64,000 bases of DNA from Pseudomonadota bacterium (GTDB lineage: Bacteria; Pseudomonadota; Alphaproteobacteria; Rhizobiales; Xanthobacteraceae). The translations under genes were made by a program, and so were the position numbers. Each line of letters opens with the position of its first letter. Positions within the stretch are counted from its first letter, which is position 1. The notes beneath the pieces were generated by a model. The model saw nothing but the letters and a program-made list of their open reading frames with translations. It was not told where the DNA came from and made no database searches. Positions 25,931-37,129 of this stretch are shown here, one piece after another. The DNA lies in the NCBI GenBank assembly GCA_023422775.1, contig JAFAGM010000131.1:1-64000 (forward strand), read 5' to 3'.

Positions 25931-26329
25931 ATGAGCAAGAGAATCGTTGCGGAGAACATCAAGCTGAAACGGGCATACGATTCCGCCGGCTCGGGCGATG
26001 GCACGCGCATACTGGTCGACCGTCTGTGGCCCCGGGGCGTCAGGAAGGCGGATGCCGCGATCGATGTGTGGGCCAGGGACATTGCCCCCAGCACGGCGCT
26101 GCGGAGATGGTTCGGACATGATCCTGCTCGTTGGCACGAGTTTCGACGCCGCTACTCGGAGGAGATACGCCGGCGTCGGGATCGGCTCGACGAACTGCGT
26201 ACCCTCGCTCGGAGAGGACGGATTACGCTCGTTTTCGCAGCACATGACGAGGCTCACAACGACGCCGTCGTCCTGAGGGAGATCCTCCTCGGGCGAGGCA
26301 TCCCGCAGGGACAGGCTCCTCGTTTCTAG
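25931..26329 (+). CDS. DUF488 family protein
   Basis: A 132-residue protein of the DUF488 family (YeaO-like). The family signature RILVDRLWPRGVRKADA is near residue 26, and DIAPSTALRRWFGHDPARWHEF follows. The function of the family is not established. Its stop codon shares the palindrome CTAG with the stop of the convergent Rnk-like gene at 26326, so the two coding regions overlap by 4 bp and nothing separates them. Confidence 0.88.
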   Translation: MSKRIVAENIKLKRAYDSAGSGDGTRILVDRLWPRGVRKADAAIDVWARDIAPSTALRRWFGHDPARWHEFRRRYSEEIRRRRDRLDELRTLARRGRITLVFAAHDEAHNDAVVLREILLGRGIPQGQAPRF

Positions 26330-26835
26330 GCAGCCGGAGGGCCGTCATCGTCGGGTCCGCGAGCGACGGTAGAACGCCGGCCCGCTGCACGCCGCGTTTT
26401 CAGCGGAAAAAGCAAGGGTGCGCCCGGCGGCGCAACGACATCCTCGACAATAGCGAAGTGAAGCCCGCCCTCGATACTGAAGAATTTTATACGCTGCCCA
26501 ATGCTCATTCCGAGAAGCGCGGCACCCAGCGGCGAAAGCACCGACAGTTCTATTTGGCCGTTTCTAAGTTCGTCCGGACAGACCAGGATCCTGCTTTCAG
26601 ACTGCCTGCTGCCATCGACCCTGTACGTCACCCACTCGTTCAGGCGTACGACGCCCTCAGGTACCTCGCTGGCGTCGAACACGACAGCCCGGCGGATCTC
26701 CGACATCAAGAACCGGCCGACCGGATGACGCTCTCTCAAGGCATCATCGGCCAGCCGTTCAAGACGCGCATGGTCCCGCCGCGCGATGATGATTGGAGGC
26801 AATTGCTCGACCATATCGAACCCCATTTTTGGCAT
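26326..26835 (-). CDS. Rnk/GreA C-terminal-domain protein
   Basis: A 169-residue protein of the nucleoside diphosphate kinase regulator (Rnk) type, with an N-terminal helical part and a GreA/GreB-type C-terminal FKBP-like domain. The ATG at 26835 follows GGAGTGGGCC. The conserved core ELSVLSPLGAALLGMSIGQ near residue 107 is the clearest signature. A basic C-terminal tail is added (FPLKTRRAAGRRSTVARG). It is downstream of the phasin-like gene on the same strand (45-bp gap). A second Rnk-like gene lies at 34053. Confidence 0.83.
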   Translation of the reverse strand: MPKMGFDMVEQLPPIIIARRDHARLERLADDALRERHPVGRFLMSEIRRAVVFDASEVPEGVVRLNEWVTYRVDGSRQSESRILVCPDELRNGQIELSVLSPLGAALLGMSIGQRIKFFSIEGGLHFAIVEDVVAPPGAPLLFPLKTRRAAGRRSTVARGPDDDGPPAA

Positions 26836-26880
26836 GGCCCACTCCGAACCGTTCGTTAAACGACAACGCACCTTTGCTGC

Positions 26881-27192
26881 CTACGCCCCCTCGCGCTCCG
26901 AAGGGGCAAGACATATGCTCCGCATCTTCCGGGCAAGATCGACGAGGTTTTCCGTGTGTTCGCCAAGCATGTTCAGTTGATTTCGATAATGCGCACCTGA
27001 AACCTCGATCGCTTCCATTCCGGTTTTCGCGCCAGCAAGCCGGGCCAGATATTCAAACGACCTCATTGCACTGGCGCCGGACAATTGCATGCTCTTGCGG
27101 TTATGGTCCGCAATGGTCGTGACTGCAGCGCCGGCGGCTCTCATGTACAATTGACCCTTCCCTCTCGCCTCTGTCATCCTCGCCTCTGTCAT
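26881..27192 (-). CDS. Phasin-like protein
   Basis: A 103-residue helical protein resembling phasins, which coat polyhydroxyalkanoate granules. The segment SFEYLARLAGAKTGMEAIEV near residue 45 and NLVDLARKM match the family pattern. The ATG at 27192 follows GGAGAAAGCG. A 15-bp tandem duplication gives MTEARMTEAR at the N-terminus, so a second ATG at 27177 is also possible. The family call rests on pattern only. Confidence 0.65.
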   Translation of the reverse strand: MTEARMTEARGKGQLYMRAAGAAVTTIADHNRKSMQLSGASAMRSFEYLARLAGAKTGMEAIEVSGAHYRNQLNMLGEHTENLVDLARKMRSICLAPSEREGA

Positions 27193-27850
27193 CGCTTTCT
27201 CCTTCGGTCACAATCATCGCGATCGCGCGGTCGAAGCACTGGTCAACCGTCGTCCTTGACGCGCGACATCGTGCTCCGTAAACAGATCGCATTGCCGCAG
27301 CGCGTCTTCGCCCTGGGACTCATGCGAAGCGGTCGCGGAGCGTCTGCTCCGGAACGTCGCAATCGAGTACGGCAGCATGTGTGTGAAAACTCATGCCCGG
27401 ACAGCCAAAGGCCGCCCGGGTTACTTGCCAATTTGCAAGCGGCCCGCGCGACAGTAGTTTTGATCGAGCGCAATGATAGCCATGGCGATATAGTTGGCGA
27501 GACATCCCGCGAAATCAAGCTGCTGGGCCAGCCCGCGCCGTTTTGTCGCTAACTGGTTGCATTTCCTTTTGGCTGGACGACAGCGACACGGCGCTGGTTT
27601 CCGGTGCCGACGCGCTTGAAGTCGCCGCGGGTCTTCGCAAACATCACGCCGGGGCGAAACTTGCAAATTCACGCAGGAGCGGCCCACCTCAATTTCACGA
27701 GGTCGCTTGCGAGTCACGCAGCGACGGTTCATTCTCAAGCCACCCCATACAACTCCGGCACGTTCCACCTTCACGGAATCTTGCTCTGGTATTGTCCGAT
27801 CCACCATACGAAGATGAGGGACTTGCGTTGTTGCAGCGATTAGGCGAATA
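27193..27850. other. Intergenic region upstream of the Mrp operon, no supported gene
   Basis: The 658 bp hold several short frames on both strands, none convincing. One (27543-27851, +) ends at the first base of the Mrp start but has no ribosome binding site or family pattern. A small hairpin (CTTGC caattt GCAAG, about 27424-27439) was seen. The Mrp promoter should be here. Confidence 0.45.
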
Positions 27851-30793
27851 ATGGTGGCTTCCCCGGAAACGCTGCTCATCGCAATCATTGCGGTCCCGTT
27901 CGTGGGAAGCTGCCTGGCCATACTGTTCCCGGCAAATGCCCGCAACGCAGAAGCGTACCTGGCGGGCATCGTCGCCGTGATTGCTTTCGCGTCGGTGATT
28001 GCGATCTACCCGCGCGTCACCAACGGCGGAATCCTGCAATACACGGCCGCCTGGATCCCCGAACTCGGCCTTGAGTTCAAGCTGAGGATAGACGGCTTCG
28101 CCTGGCTGATGGCCACGCTAATCACCGGCATCGGGCTGCTGGTAGTGCTCTACGCGCGCTACTATATGTCCCCCTCCGATCCCGTACCCCGCTTCTTCTC
28201 TTTCCTGCTCGCTTTCATGGGTGCGATGCTTGGCATCGTGCTCTCGGGCAATCTGATTCAACTGGTCTTCTTCTGGGAACTGACCAGCCTTTTTTCTTTC
28301 CTGCTGATCGGCTACTGGCACCAAACGAGGCTGGCGCGAGACGGCGCCCGCATGGCGCTGACCATTACGGCGTCCGGCGGACTTTGCCTGTTCGCCGGCG
28401 TCCTGATACTCGGCCATATCGTCGGCAGCTACGACCTCGATCGGGTACTCGCATCCGCCGCCGCGATCCGGTCGCATTCGCTCTACATCCCCGCGCTGGT
28501 CCTCATTCTTCTCGGCGCGCTGACGAAGAGCGCCCAATTTCCGTTTCACTTCTGGCTGCCGCATGCCATGGCAGCCCCCACGCCAGTTTCGGCTTACCTG
28601 CACTCCGCCACCATGGTCAAAGCCGGCGTATTCCTGCTCGTGCGGCTGTGGCCGGCGCTGGGAGGGACCAACGAGTGGCTGTGGCTCGTCGGCTCGGCCG
28701 GTCTGATCACCTTCATTCTCGGTGCGTTCATCGCCATCTTCCAGCAGGACCTGAAGGGGCTACTTGCCTATTCGACCATCAGCCATCTCGGCCTGATCAC
28801 GCTGCTCGTAGGCCTCGACAGGCCGCTCGGCCAGGTAGCCGCCATCTTCCACATCTTGAACCACGCAACGTTCAAGGCATCATTGTTCATGGCGGCGGGA
28901 ATCATCGATCACGAAGCCGGCACGCGGGACATACGTCGGTTGGGTGGCCTTCGGCGGTTCATGCCGATCACGATGACTCTGGCGATGGTTGCCGCCGCTG
29001 CGATGGCCGGCGTCCCGCTGCTCAACGGCTTTCTCTCGAAGGAGATGTTCTTCGCGGAGACCATAGAAGTTCATGACAACTCGCTCGTGGACCAGGCGCT
29101 GCCTTATATCGTTACGGTCGCGAGCATGTTTACGGTCGCGTACTCGCTGCGCTTCATACGTGAAGTCTTCTTTGGTTCGCCTCCGCAGGAGCTTCCGCGC
29201 ATACCAGGCGAGCCGCCCTTCCTCATGCGCTTTCCTGCCGAACTTCTCGTGCTCGCATGTCTTCTCGTCGGCATCATTCCCGCTGTGAGCGTGGGGCCGC
29301 TGCTCGAAACCGCGGTGCGCGCCGTGGTCGGTCCGAACATACCGAAATACAGCCTCGCCGTCTGGCATGGCTTCAGCCCGGAACTCCTGATGAGCCTGGT
29401 TGCGCTATGCGGGGGCATCTGCCTGTACTATATCCTGCGCGCCTACCTGCTCACTTGCGATGGGCCTCCTCTGCTGCACCACATCAAGGGGCAACGCATT
29501 TTCGAGCGCGTGATGGTTACGCTGTCCTGGCGCGTCGCGAGGCTCCTGGAGGGATTCCTCGGCACGAGCCGGCTGCAACCACAGTTGCAACTGCTCGTCT
29601 GTGCTGCACTGCTGGCGGGTACGGTTCCGATATACATTCGCGGAATCAGGACCGAAGGCCTGGTGCCAGCAGGATTCGACTTCGCGTTCGGGATGCTCTG
29701 GGCCGTCGGCATAGCCTGTGCCCTGGCGGCGGCGTATCAAGCCAAGTTCCATCGCCTTGCGGCGCTCATCCTGCTCGGGGGCGCCGGTCTGGTGACCTGT
29801 GTGAGCTTTGTCTGGCTGTCCGCGCCAGATCTCGCGCTGACGCAGTTGGCCGTGGAGACGGTCACTACCGTACTGCTGCTGATCGGGCTGCGCTGGCTCC
29901 CGAAGCGGGTACACAAGCTGGACCCTGATGGCACGAGGGCGAGCCTCATCCGGTGGTATCGCGTTCGCGACTTCGCCTTGGCGGCCGCGGCAGGATCGGG
30001 ACTGGCAGCGCTGGCCTTCGTCGTCATGACGCACCCGCAGCCGGAGAGCATCGCCGGCTACTTTGTCGAAAACGCCTATACGCGAGGTGGCGGCACCAAC
30101 ATCGTCAACGTGATCCTGGTCGATTTCCGCGCGTTCGACACGTTCGGCGAGATCACAGTGCTCGGCATCGTCGCGATCACTGTCTACGCGCTGCTGCGGC
30201 GGTTCCGGCCTGCCGCCGATAGCGTTCCGGTCCCGGAACAACAGAGGGCACAAGACAGCTACGACGAGGCTCATCCCGACCGTCTCAAGGGAGACACGAT
30301 CAGGAACGCAATGGCGATCCCCGCGCTCATGATGGCAATGCTTTTCCCGGTGATTGGAGCGGTAGCCGTCTTTCTGCTGCTGCGCGGACACGACCTGCCC
30401 GGCGGCGGGTTTGTCGCTGGCGTCACGATGGCTGTGGCATTCATTCTGCAGTACATGGCTCGCGGGACAGTATGGGTGGAAGCGCGGCTGCGCGTCCTGC
30501 CGGTACGGTGGATGGGCATAGGGCTGCTCCTCGCCATCAACGTTGGGGCCGCCGCGTGGCTGTCAGGTAGAAACTTCCTGAGCTCATCCTTCTCCTATGT
30601 CGACATTCCATTGATCGGAGCCGTCCCGCTGGCGACTGCGTTCCTGTTCGATCTCGGTGTGTTCGCGTTGGTGGTCGGTGCCACCGTGCTGATGCTGATC
30701 GCGATTGCGCATCAGTCCGTGCGCAGTCACCGGGCACCGAGCGAGCGCGGGCCTGTCGGACCTGCAGCCTCTCCAGAGGTCGAGGTGCCATAA
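27851..30793 (+). CDS. mrpA: Mrp cation/proton antiporter subunit A fused to B
   Basis: A 980-residue polytopic membrane protein. Residues 1 to about 800 are MrpA: the proton-translocating NuoL-like core (WELTSLFSFLLIGYWHQTR near 138, QFPFHFWLPHAMAAPTPVSAYLHSATM near 225) plus its C-terminal extension. The last 150 residues are an MrpB domain (LLRGHDLPGGGFVAGVTMAVAF), so B is fused to A, as in the group 2 or PhaAB form. The ATG at 27851 follows AGGCGA. It is the first of six overlapping genes making the complete Na+(K+)/H+ antiporter used in alkaline or salt stress. Confidence 0.95.
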   Translation: MVASPETLLIAIIAVPFVGSCLAILFPANARNAEAYLAGIVAVIAFASVIAIYPRVTNGGILQYTAAWIPELGLEFKLRIDGFAWLMATLITGIGLLVVLYARYYMSPSDPVPRFFSFLLAFMGAMLGIVLSGNLIQLVFFWELTSLFSFLLIGYWHQTRLARDGARMALTITASGGLCLFAGVLILGHIVGSYDLDRVLASAAAIRSHSLYIPALVLILLGALTKSAQFPFHFWLPHAMAAPTPVSAYLHSATMVKAGVFLLVRLWPALGGTNEWLWLVGSAGLITFILGAFIAIFQQDLKGLLAYSTISHLGLITLLVGLDRPLGQVAAIFHILNHATFKASLFMAAGIIDHEAGTRDIRRLGGLRRFMPITMTLAMVAAAAMAGVPLLNGFLSKEMFFAETIEVHDNSLVDQALPYIVTVASMFTVAYSLRFIREVFFGSPPQELPRIPGEPPFLMRFPAELLVLACLLVGIIPAVSVGPLLETAVRAVVGPNIPKYSLAVWHGFSPELLMSLVALCGGICLYYILRAYLLTCDGPPLLHHIKGQRIFERVMVTLSWRVARLLEGFLGTSRLQPQLQLLVCAALLAGTVPIYIRGIRTEGLVPAGFDFAFGMLWAVGIACALAAAYQAKFHRLAALILLGGAGLVTCVSFVWLSAPDLALTQLAVETVTTVLLLIGLRWLPKRVHKLDPDGTRASLIRWYRVRDFALAAAAGSGLAALAFVVMTHPQPESIAGYFVENAYTRGGGTNIVNVILVDFRAFDTFGEITVLGIVAITVYALLRRFRPAADSVPVPEQQRAQDSYDEAHPDRLKGDTIRNAMAIPALMMAMLFPVIGAVAVFLLLRGHDLPGGGFVAGVTMAVAFILQYMARGTVWVEARLRVLPVRWMGIGLLLAINVGAAAWLSGRNFLSSSFSYVDIPLIGAVPLATAFLFDLGVFALVVGATVLMLIAIAHQSVRSHRAPSERGPVGPAASPEVEVP

Positions 30794-31137
30794 TGGAGAT
30801 CATACTTTCTCTCGGCATTGGCGTACTCGCCGGTTCGGGTGTCTGGCTGATCCTTCGGCCGCGCACCTTCCAGGTCATCATCGGCCTGTCGCTGCTTTCC
30901 TATGCGGTCAATCTCTTCATCATCGCCATGGGACGCCTTCGGACCGGCACCGCGCCGATCCTGGCCGCGCGCGAGGCGGGCAACCCCGCACACTTTGCCG
31001 ACCCGTTACCGCAAGCGCTTGTCCTGACCGCCATCGTGATCAGCTTTGCGACGACGGCGCTGTTCCTGGTCGTCCTGCTCGCGTCGCGCGGCCTGACGGG
31101 CACGGACCATGTCGACGGACGGGAGCCCGAACAGTGA
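30793..31137 (+). CDS. mrpC: Mrp antiporter subunit C
   Basis: A 114-residue NuoK-like subunit with three membrane helices (LSLGIGVLAGSGVWLIL, VIIGLSLLSYAVNLFII and LTAIVISFATTALFLVV). The ATG shares its A with the last base of the preceding stop. The end overlaps the next gene by GTGA. Confidence 0.93.
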   Translation: MEIILSLGIGVLAGSGVWLILRPRTFQVIIGLSLLSYAVNLFIIAMGRLRTGTAPILAAREAGNPAHFADPLPQALVLTAIVISFATTALFLVVLLASRGLTGTDHVDGREPEQ

Positions 31138-32756
31138 CCCGCTTCGCCGACCATTTGATGATCGCACCAGTTGTGTTGCCGATGTTCGCCGGAGCGACGA
31201 TGCTTGCGCTCGGCGGAGAGCAGCGCCGCAACGTCAACGCCGTGCTCAATGTTGCGACCACCTTCGCACTCGTCGTCATCGCAATCGCGTTGCTCCGGGC
31301 CGCGGACTCGGCCCCGACCGGCGTGGCGGGCGTATACCGGCTGGGTGACTGGCCTGCTCCGTTCGCCATCGTACTCGTCGTGGATCGGCTGGCCGCCGTC
31401 ATGCTGCTGCTGACCAGTCTCCTCGCGGCCTCCGCAGTCGTGTTCTCGCTGGCCCGCTGGCACCGCGCTGGCGTGCTTTTCCATCCCCTGTTTCAGTTCC
31501 TCCTGATGGGGATCAATGGCGCGTTTCTCACCGGAGATCTGTTCAACCTGTTCGTTTTCTTCGAGGTGATGCTCGCGGCCTCGTACGGAATGGCGCTGCA
31601 CGGCTCCGGATCCGCCCGAGTCAAGGCCGGGTTGCAATACATCGTCGTGAACCTTGCCGCTTCATTGTTGTTTCTGATCGGCGCCAGCCTGATCTACGGC
31701 GTCTCCGGCACGCTCAACATGGCTGATCTGGCCGCACGTATCCCGGCAATGCGTACAGATGATCGCGCGATGCTGGAGGTGGGAGCCGGCGTCCTGGGCG
31801 TTGCGTTCCTCGTCAAGGCGGGTATGTGGCCCTTGTGCTTCTGGCTGCCGACGACATATGCCGCCGCCGCCCCGCCGGTCGCCTCGATCTTTGCAATCCT
31901 GACCAAAGTCGGCGCCTACATTGTGCTGCGGCTGTACCTGCTCCTGTTCGGCGATGACGCGGGAGCATCGGCGCAATTCGGCGGCGAATGGCTGCTGCTG
32001 GGCGGGTTCGCAACCGTCGCATTCGGCGCTATCGGGAGCCTGGCCTCGCAGGACATGGCGCGGCTCGCGAGCTTTTCGGTGCTTGTATCCTCCGGCACGG
32101 TACTTGCCGCCATCGGTATGGGGCAGGTCGGTGTGACGGGCGGAGCCTTGTTCTATCTTGTCAGTTCGACGCTCGGGCTCGGTGCATTTTTCCTGTTGAT
32201 CGAACTCGTCGAGCGAGGCCGGGAGCCGGGCGCGGACATGCTCGCGGTGACGCGGGAGGCGTATGGAGAAGAGGACGATCCGGAAGAATCAAACGAGGTC
32301 GGCATCGCGATCCCGGCGACGATGGCCATCCTCGGTGTGGCCTTCATCAGTTGCGCCCTCGTCATCTCCGGCATGCCGCCGCTGTCCGGATTCATCGCCA
32401 AATTTTCTCTCCTGACGGCCGCACTAAACCCGCCGGCCGGCGCCGTCTCGACCGCGAACTGGGCCATGCTTCCCGTCTTGATCCTGTCGGGACTGGCGGC
32501 TCTGATCGCCATGACGCGCGCCGGCATACGTGCCTTCTGGGCTTCACCGGACCGCACTGTACCGCGCGTACGTCTGATCGAGGTAGCGCCCGTCGGAGCT
32601 CTCCTGCTGCTCTGCGCAATCCAGACCATCCAGGCTGGCCCGATCATGCGCTTCATGCAGGCGACGGCGCAATCGCTGCATGCCCCTCATGACTATATCC
32701 GCGGCGTTCTTGGTCCTGCTGCAGAGCGGCCGAAGGGCCTGATGGGGCCAACATGA
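31134..32756 (+). CDS. mrpD: Mrp antiporter subunit D
   Basis: A 540-residue NuoN/NuoM-like proton-translocating subunit. The start is GTG at 31134, overlapping subunit C by four bases (GTGA); the frame extends to 30705, but that part overlaps two real genes. Key features are NLFVFFEVMLAASYGMALHG near residue 140, a lysine in AFLVKAGMWPLCFWLPTTYA near 220 and SGMPPLSGFIAKFSLL near 410, all typical of the antiporter-like family. Confidence 0.93.
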   Translation: MTRFADHLMIAPVVLPMFAGATMLALGGEQRRNVNAVLNVATTFALVVIAIALLRAADSAPTGVAGVYRLGDWPAPFAIVLVVDRLAAVMLLLTSLLAASAVVFSLARWHRAGVLFHPLFQFLLMGINGAFLTGDLFNLFVFFEVMLAASYGMALHGSGSARVKAGLQYIVVNLAASLLFLIGASLIYGVSGTLNMADLAARIPAMRTDDRAMLEVGAGVLGVAFLVKAGMWPLCFWLPTTYAAAAPPVASIFAILTKVGAYIVLRLYLLLFGDDAGASAQFGGEWLLLGGFATVAFGAIGSLASQDMARLASFSVLVSSGTVLAAIGMGQVGVTGGALFYLVSSTLGLGAFFLLIELVERGREPGADMLAVTREAYGEEDDPEESNEVGIAIPATMAILGVAFISCALVISGMPPLSGFIAKFSLLTAALNPPAGAVSTANWAMLPVLILSGLAALIAMTRAGIRAFWASPDRTVPRVRLIEVAPVGALLLLCAIQTIQAGPIMRFMQATAQSLHAPHDYIRGVLGPAAERPKGLMGPT

Positions 32757-33238
32757 CCCGGCTCGTCCCCTTTCCCATCGTAAGCGCCGGCCTTCTGGTT
32801 CTGTGGCTGCTGCTCAACGGCCTTTCGGTGGGGCATCTCCTTTTAGGCAGCGCCATCGCGTTGATCGGCGGCCGGGCGCTCGCCGCGCTGGAGCCGCCGA
32901 AGACGCGTGTACGGCGACTGGGTGCCGTCCTGCGCCTGGCTGCTCTCGTCGTTGCAGACGTTGTGCGATCCAACCTCGCCGTCGCCCGCATCATTCTTGG
33001 ACTCGAGCGAAGGCGATCGATCTCAGGCTTCGTGGAGATCCCGATCGAGCTTCGTGATCCCTATGGTTTGACGACGCTTGCCTGCATCATCACATCGACG
33101 CCCGGCACATTATGGGTGGAGTTCAACGAAGCGAGCGGCACTTTGACCATTCATGTCCTCGATCTGGTCGACGAGACCGAATGGGTCCGCACCATAAAAG
33201 GGCGCTACGAGCGACTGCTGCTGGAGATTTTTGCATGA
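32753..33238 (+). CDS. mrpE: Mrp antiporter subunit E
   Basis: A 161-residue subunit with two N-terminal membrane helices (IVSAGLLVLWLLLNG, LLLGSAIALIGG) and a C-terminal soluble part containing TLACIITSTPGTLWVEF and HVLDL, the MrpE signature. It starts with ATGA overlapping subunit D. Confidence 0.92.
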   Translation: MTRLVPFPIVSAGLLVLWLLLNGLSVGHLLLGSAIALIGGRALAALEPPKTRVRRLGAVLRLAALVVADVVRSNLAVARIILGLERRRSISGFVEIPIELRDPYGLTTLACIITSTPGTLWVEFNEASGTLTIHVLDLVDETEWVRTIKGRYERLLLEIFA

Positions 33239-33513
33239 GCACGATGCTTGCCTGGTCGATCACGGCGGCGCAGATCCTGCTGAGCCTTGCCATGGCATGC
33301 GCCACGTTCCGCATCCTTTGGGGACCGCGGGCGCAGGACCGGGTCGTCGGCTTCGACACGCTGTATGTGAACGCGATGCTGCTGCTTCTCGTGATCGGCA
33401 TTCGGTCGGGCAGCACACTCTATTTCGAGATCGCCCTGATTATTGCCCTGCTCGGATTTGTGAGCACGGTAGCACTCGCCAAATTCCTGCTGCGCGGCGA
33501 GGTGATCGAATGA
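33235..33513 (+). CDS. mrpF: Mrp antiporter subunit F
   Basis: A 92-residue subunit with three membrane helices. The conserved segment FRILWGPRAQDRVVGFDTLY near residue 25 is the MrpF signature. It starts at an ATGA overlap with subunit E. Confidence 0.92.
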   Translation: MSTMLAWSITAAQILLSLAMACATFRILWGPRAQDRVVGFDTLYVNAMLLLLVIGIRSGSTLYFEIALIIALLGFVSTVALAKFLLRGEVIE

Positions 33514-33854
33514 ATGAAGTGACGGACGTGCCTGCCCTCGCGACGATCCTGACTGCGACGCTCCTGATCGGCGGCGCCGCAATCACGCTGATCGGCTCGC
33601 TTGGACTAATCCGGCTGCAGAACTTCTACCAGCGCGTCCATGCCCCCACCCTTGGAACGACGCTCGGTACGATCTGCCTCGCAACGGCATCGATGATCTA
33701 TTTCTCGGCCCTGGGAAGCCGGCCTGTGCTTCACGAGCTGCTGCTGGTCGTTTTCGTCACGACGACCACTCCCATAACGTTGATGGTTCTCGTCCGGGCA
33801 GCGCGATTCCGCGACGAGGCCGAAGGTCCTCGCGCGGAAGACGAACATGGCTGA
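33510..33854 (+). CDS. mrpG: Mrp antiporter subunit G
   Basis: A 114-residue subunit with three membrane helices. LIGSLGLIRLQNFYQRVHAP near residue 27 is the MrpG signature. It starts at an ATGA overlap with subunit F and closes the operon; a charged tail (RDEAEGPRAEDEHG) ends it. No clear terminator follows. Confidence 0.93.
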   Translation: MNEVTDVPALATILTATLLIGGAAITLIGSLGLIRLQNFYQRVHAPTLGTTLGTICLATASMIYFSALGSRPVLHELLLVVFVTTTTPITLMVLVRAARFRDEAEGPRAEDEHG

Positions 33855-34052
33855 GTTCATCGGACAAGGGAGAGACCGCCAGGATATCGACGTCTCGGGG
33901 CGGTTTGGAAGGCCGGCCAGGGTTCCAACTTCTCCTGGAGCGCTTTCATTGCACCAAACGGACAATTAAACTCATTTGCCCGGCGCATCGGTTGATGGGA
34001 TATCAATAACTGACCCGTACTCGCCCAAATGGCGACTGGAAGGGAGGTGACG

Positions 34053-34508
34053 ATGACCGACTGCGAGCGAACTCGTCCCGAGGAACGGCCATCTATTGTT
34101 TTGACAGAATTGGACCGTGAGATCTTGCTCAGGCTGCTTGGAGAATCGGAGGCTCCGAATGCGGAGATTGCTTGCCTTCTTCGCCAGGAGATCGAGCGCG
34201 CCGAGATCATTCCGGAAGGGGTTGCTTCGAATTCGGTTGTCAGAATCGGATGCAATGTGAAGTTCGTCGAGCACGCAAATCCACATGTTCGACGTGCTCG
34301 TCTTGTCGTTCCGGAGGAGGCCGGAGGCAACGACTGTATTTCAGTCTTGAGCCCGATCGGAACCGCCCTCATCGGCCTTGGCCCCGGGCAGTCGATCTCC
34401 TGGACGGAGCAAGGCAGAGAGCGAAGCCTCGCGGTCCTTGAAGTACGAGCAAGCGCATCACCGCATACTCAATTCAAGACGAAGCGCGGACGACATCCCC
34501 AGCTATAG
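34053..34508 (+). CDS. Rnk/GreA C-terminal-domain protein, second copy
   Basis: A 151-residue Rnk-type protein. The ATG at 34053 follows GGGAGGTGACG, a near-perfect ribosome binding site. The C-terminal core CISVLSPIGTALIGLGPGQS near residue 100 matches the GreA/GreB-type domain. It lies about 200 bp after the Mrp operon. Its N-terminal half differs from the copy at 26326, so they are diverged paralogs. Confidence 0.82.
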   Translation: MTDCERTRPEERPSIVLTELDREILLRLLGESEAPNAEIACLLRQEIERAEIIPEGVASNSVVRIGCNVKFVEHANPHVRRARLVVPEEAGGNDCISVLSPIGTALIGLGPGQSISWTEQGRERSLAVLEVRASASPHTQFKTKRGRHPQL

Positions 34509-34648
34509 GCGGCAAGCGCCGAGGTCTGGCTGGATCTGGCGACCACGTCGCACAAGAAGTCTAGCAGCGCCCGCTCGTCTCTTTCATCAAGCGGGACCGG
34601 TGCACTACGACGTCAAGCTCGGCAGATCGAGTCCGTTGACGCGGCCAC

Positions 34649-36285
<1,637 letters not shown>

Positions 36286-36289
<4 letters not shown>

Positions 36290-36831
36290 GCGGCCGAAAC
36301 TCCGATCGCGCCCGTTGCTGCTTGCTCCGTCCGATGCGGCAGCGTCCATTCCGGCCGAATGAAATGACAGGTGTAGCCATCAGGATATTTTTCCAGATAA
36401 TCCTGGTGCTCGGGCTCGGCCTCCCAGAACGGTCCGGCAGGGGCCACCTCGGTGACAACCTTGCCCGGCCAAAGGCCGGAAGCATCTACATCGGCGATGG
36501 TGTCTTCCGCGATCCGCTTCTGCGCGTCGCTGGTATGGAATATGGCGGATCGGTAGCTCGCTCCCAGGTCGTTGCCCTGACGGTTCAACGTCGAGGGATC
36601 ATGAATCTGGAAGAAGAATTCCAGCAGCTTGCGATAGCCGATTGTTTGCGGATCGAAGATGATTTCGATGGCTTCGGCGTGATTGCCGTGGTTGCGATAG
36701 GTCGCGTTCGGGACCTCTCCGCCGGTGTAGCCCACCCTCGTCGAGATTACGCCGGGGTACCTGCGCAGCAGATCCTGCATACCCCAGAAGCAGCCACCGG
36801 CAAGAACTGCCCGTTCCGTCGAAACTGTCAT
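36286..36831 (-). CDS. msrA: Peptide-methionine (S)-S-oxide reductase
   Basis: A 181-residue MsrA. The catalytic motif GGCFWGMQDLLRR near residue 11 carries the nucleophilic cysteine; VGYTGGEVPNATYRNHGNHAEA follows. The ATG at 36831 was chosen over a longer frame because the protein then begins directly with the family domain. It repairs oxidised methionine in the cytoplasm. It is translationally coupled to the downstream acetolactate-synthase gene by a GTGA overlap. Confidence 0.93.
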
Positions 36832-37129
36832 GTCTGTTCTCCCTGGTTCGGTGCGGTCGTCGGCCAAAACCCTATCAAGAATGCATAATGAGGCCGAACG
36901 ATGCAAAAGCGCAAATGACATTGAACCTGGTTCGCCGCCGGGGGCAGCGTTCCTGAGAGATTGTTGTGGCGCCTGAAGCCGGCAGCCCTGCCTGAGAACT
37001 GAACCTGCTGGACAGAAGTCGGCGACCTGGAACCGCCCGATACCGTCCTATCGGCGCTCCAGACCGCATCATGATTGCAGAAGGCACCGATCCGGAGCAG
37101 CTTACCGAAACCAGACAGCGAGGCAGGCC
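36832..37129. promoter_or_regulatory. Divergent promoter region between msrA and the PLP-enzyme gene
   Basis: About 298 bp with no gene. The only clear element is GAGGCAGGCC before the start at 37130. I looked for a SAM-type riboswitch because the enzyme gene concerns sulfur amino acids, but saw no recognisable consensus. Confidence 0.45.

Noticed and set aside
27543..27851. A short frame ending at the Mrp start that could be an upstream gene of the operon.
   Set aside because: No ribosome binding site, no start codon in good context and no family pattern were found; left as intergenic.
36832..37129. A SAM riboswitch before the cystathionine gamma-synthase-family gene.
   Set aside because: No recognisable SAM-II or other consensus was found in the leader; a covariance-model scan would decide.
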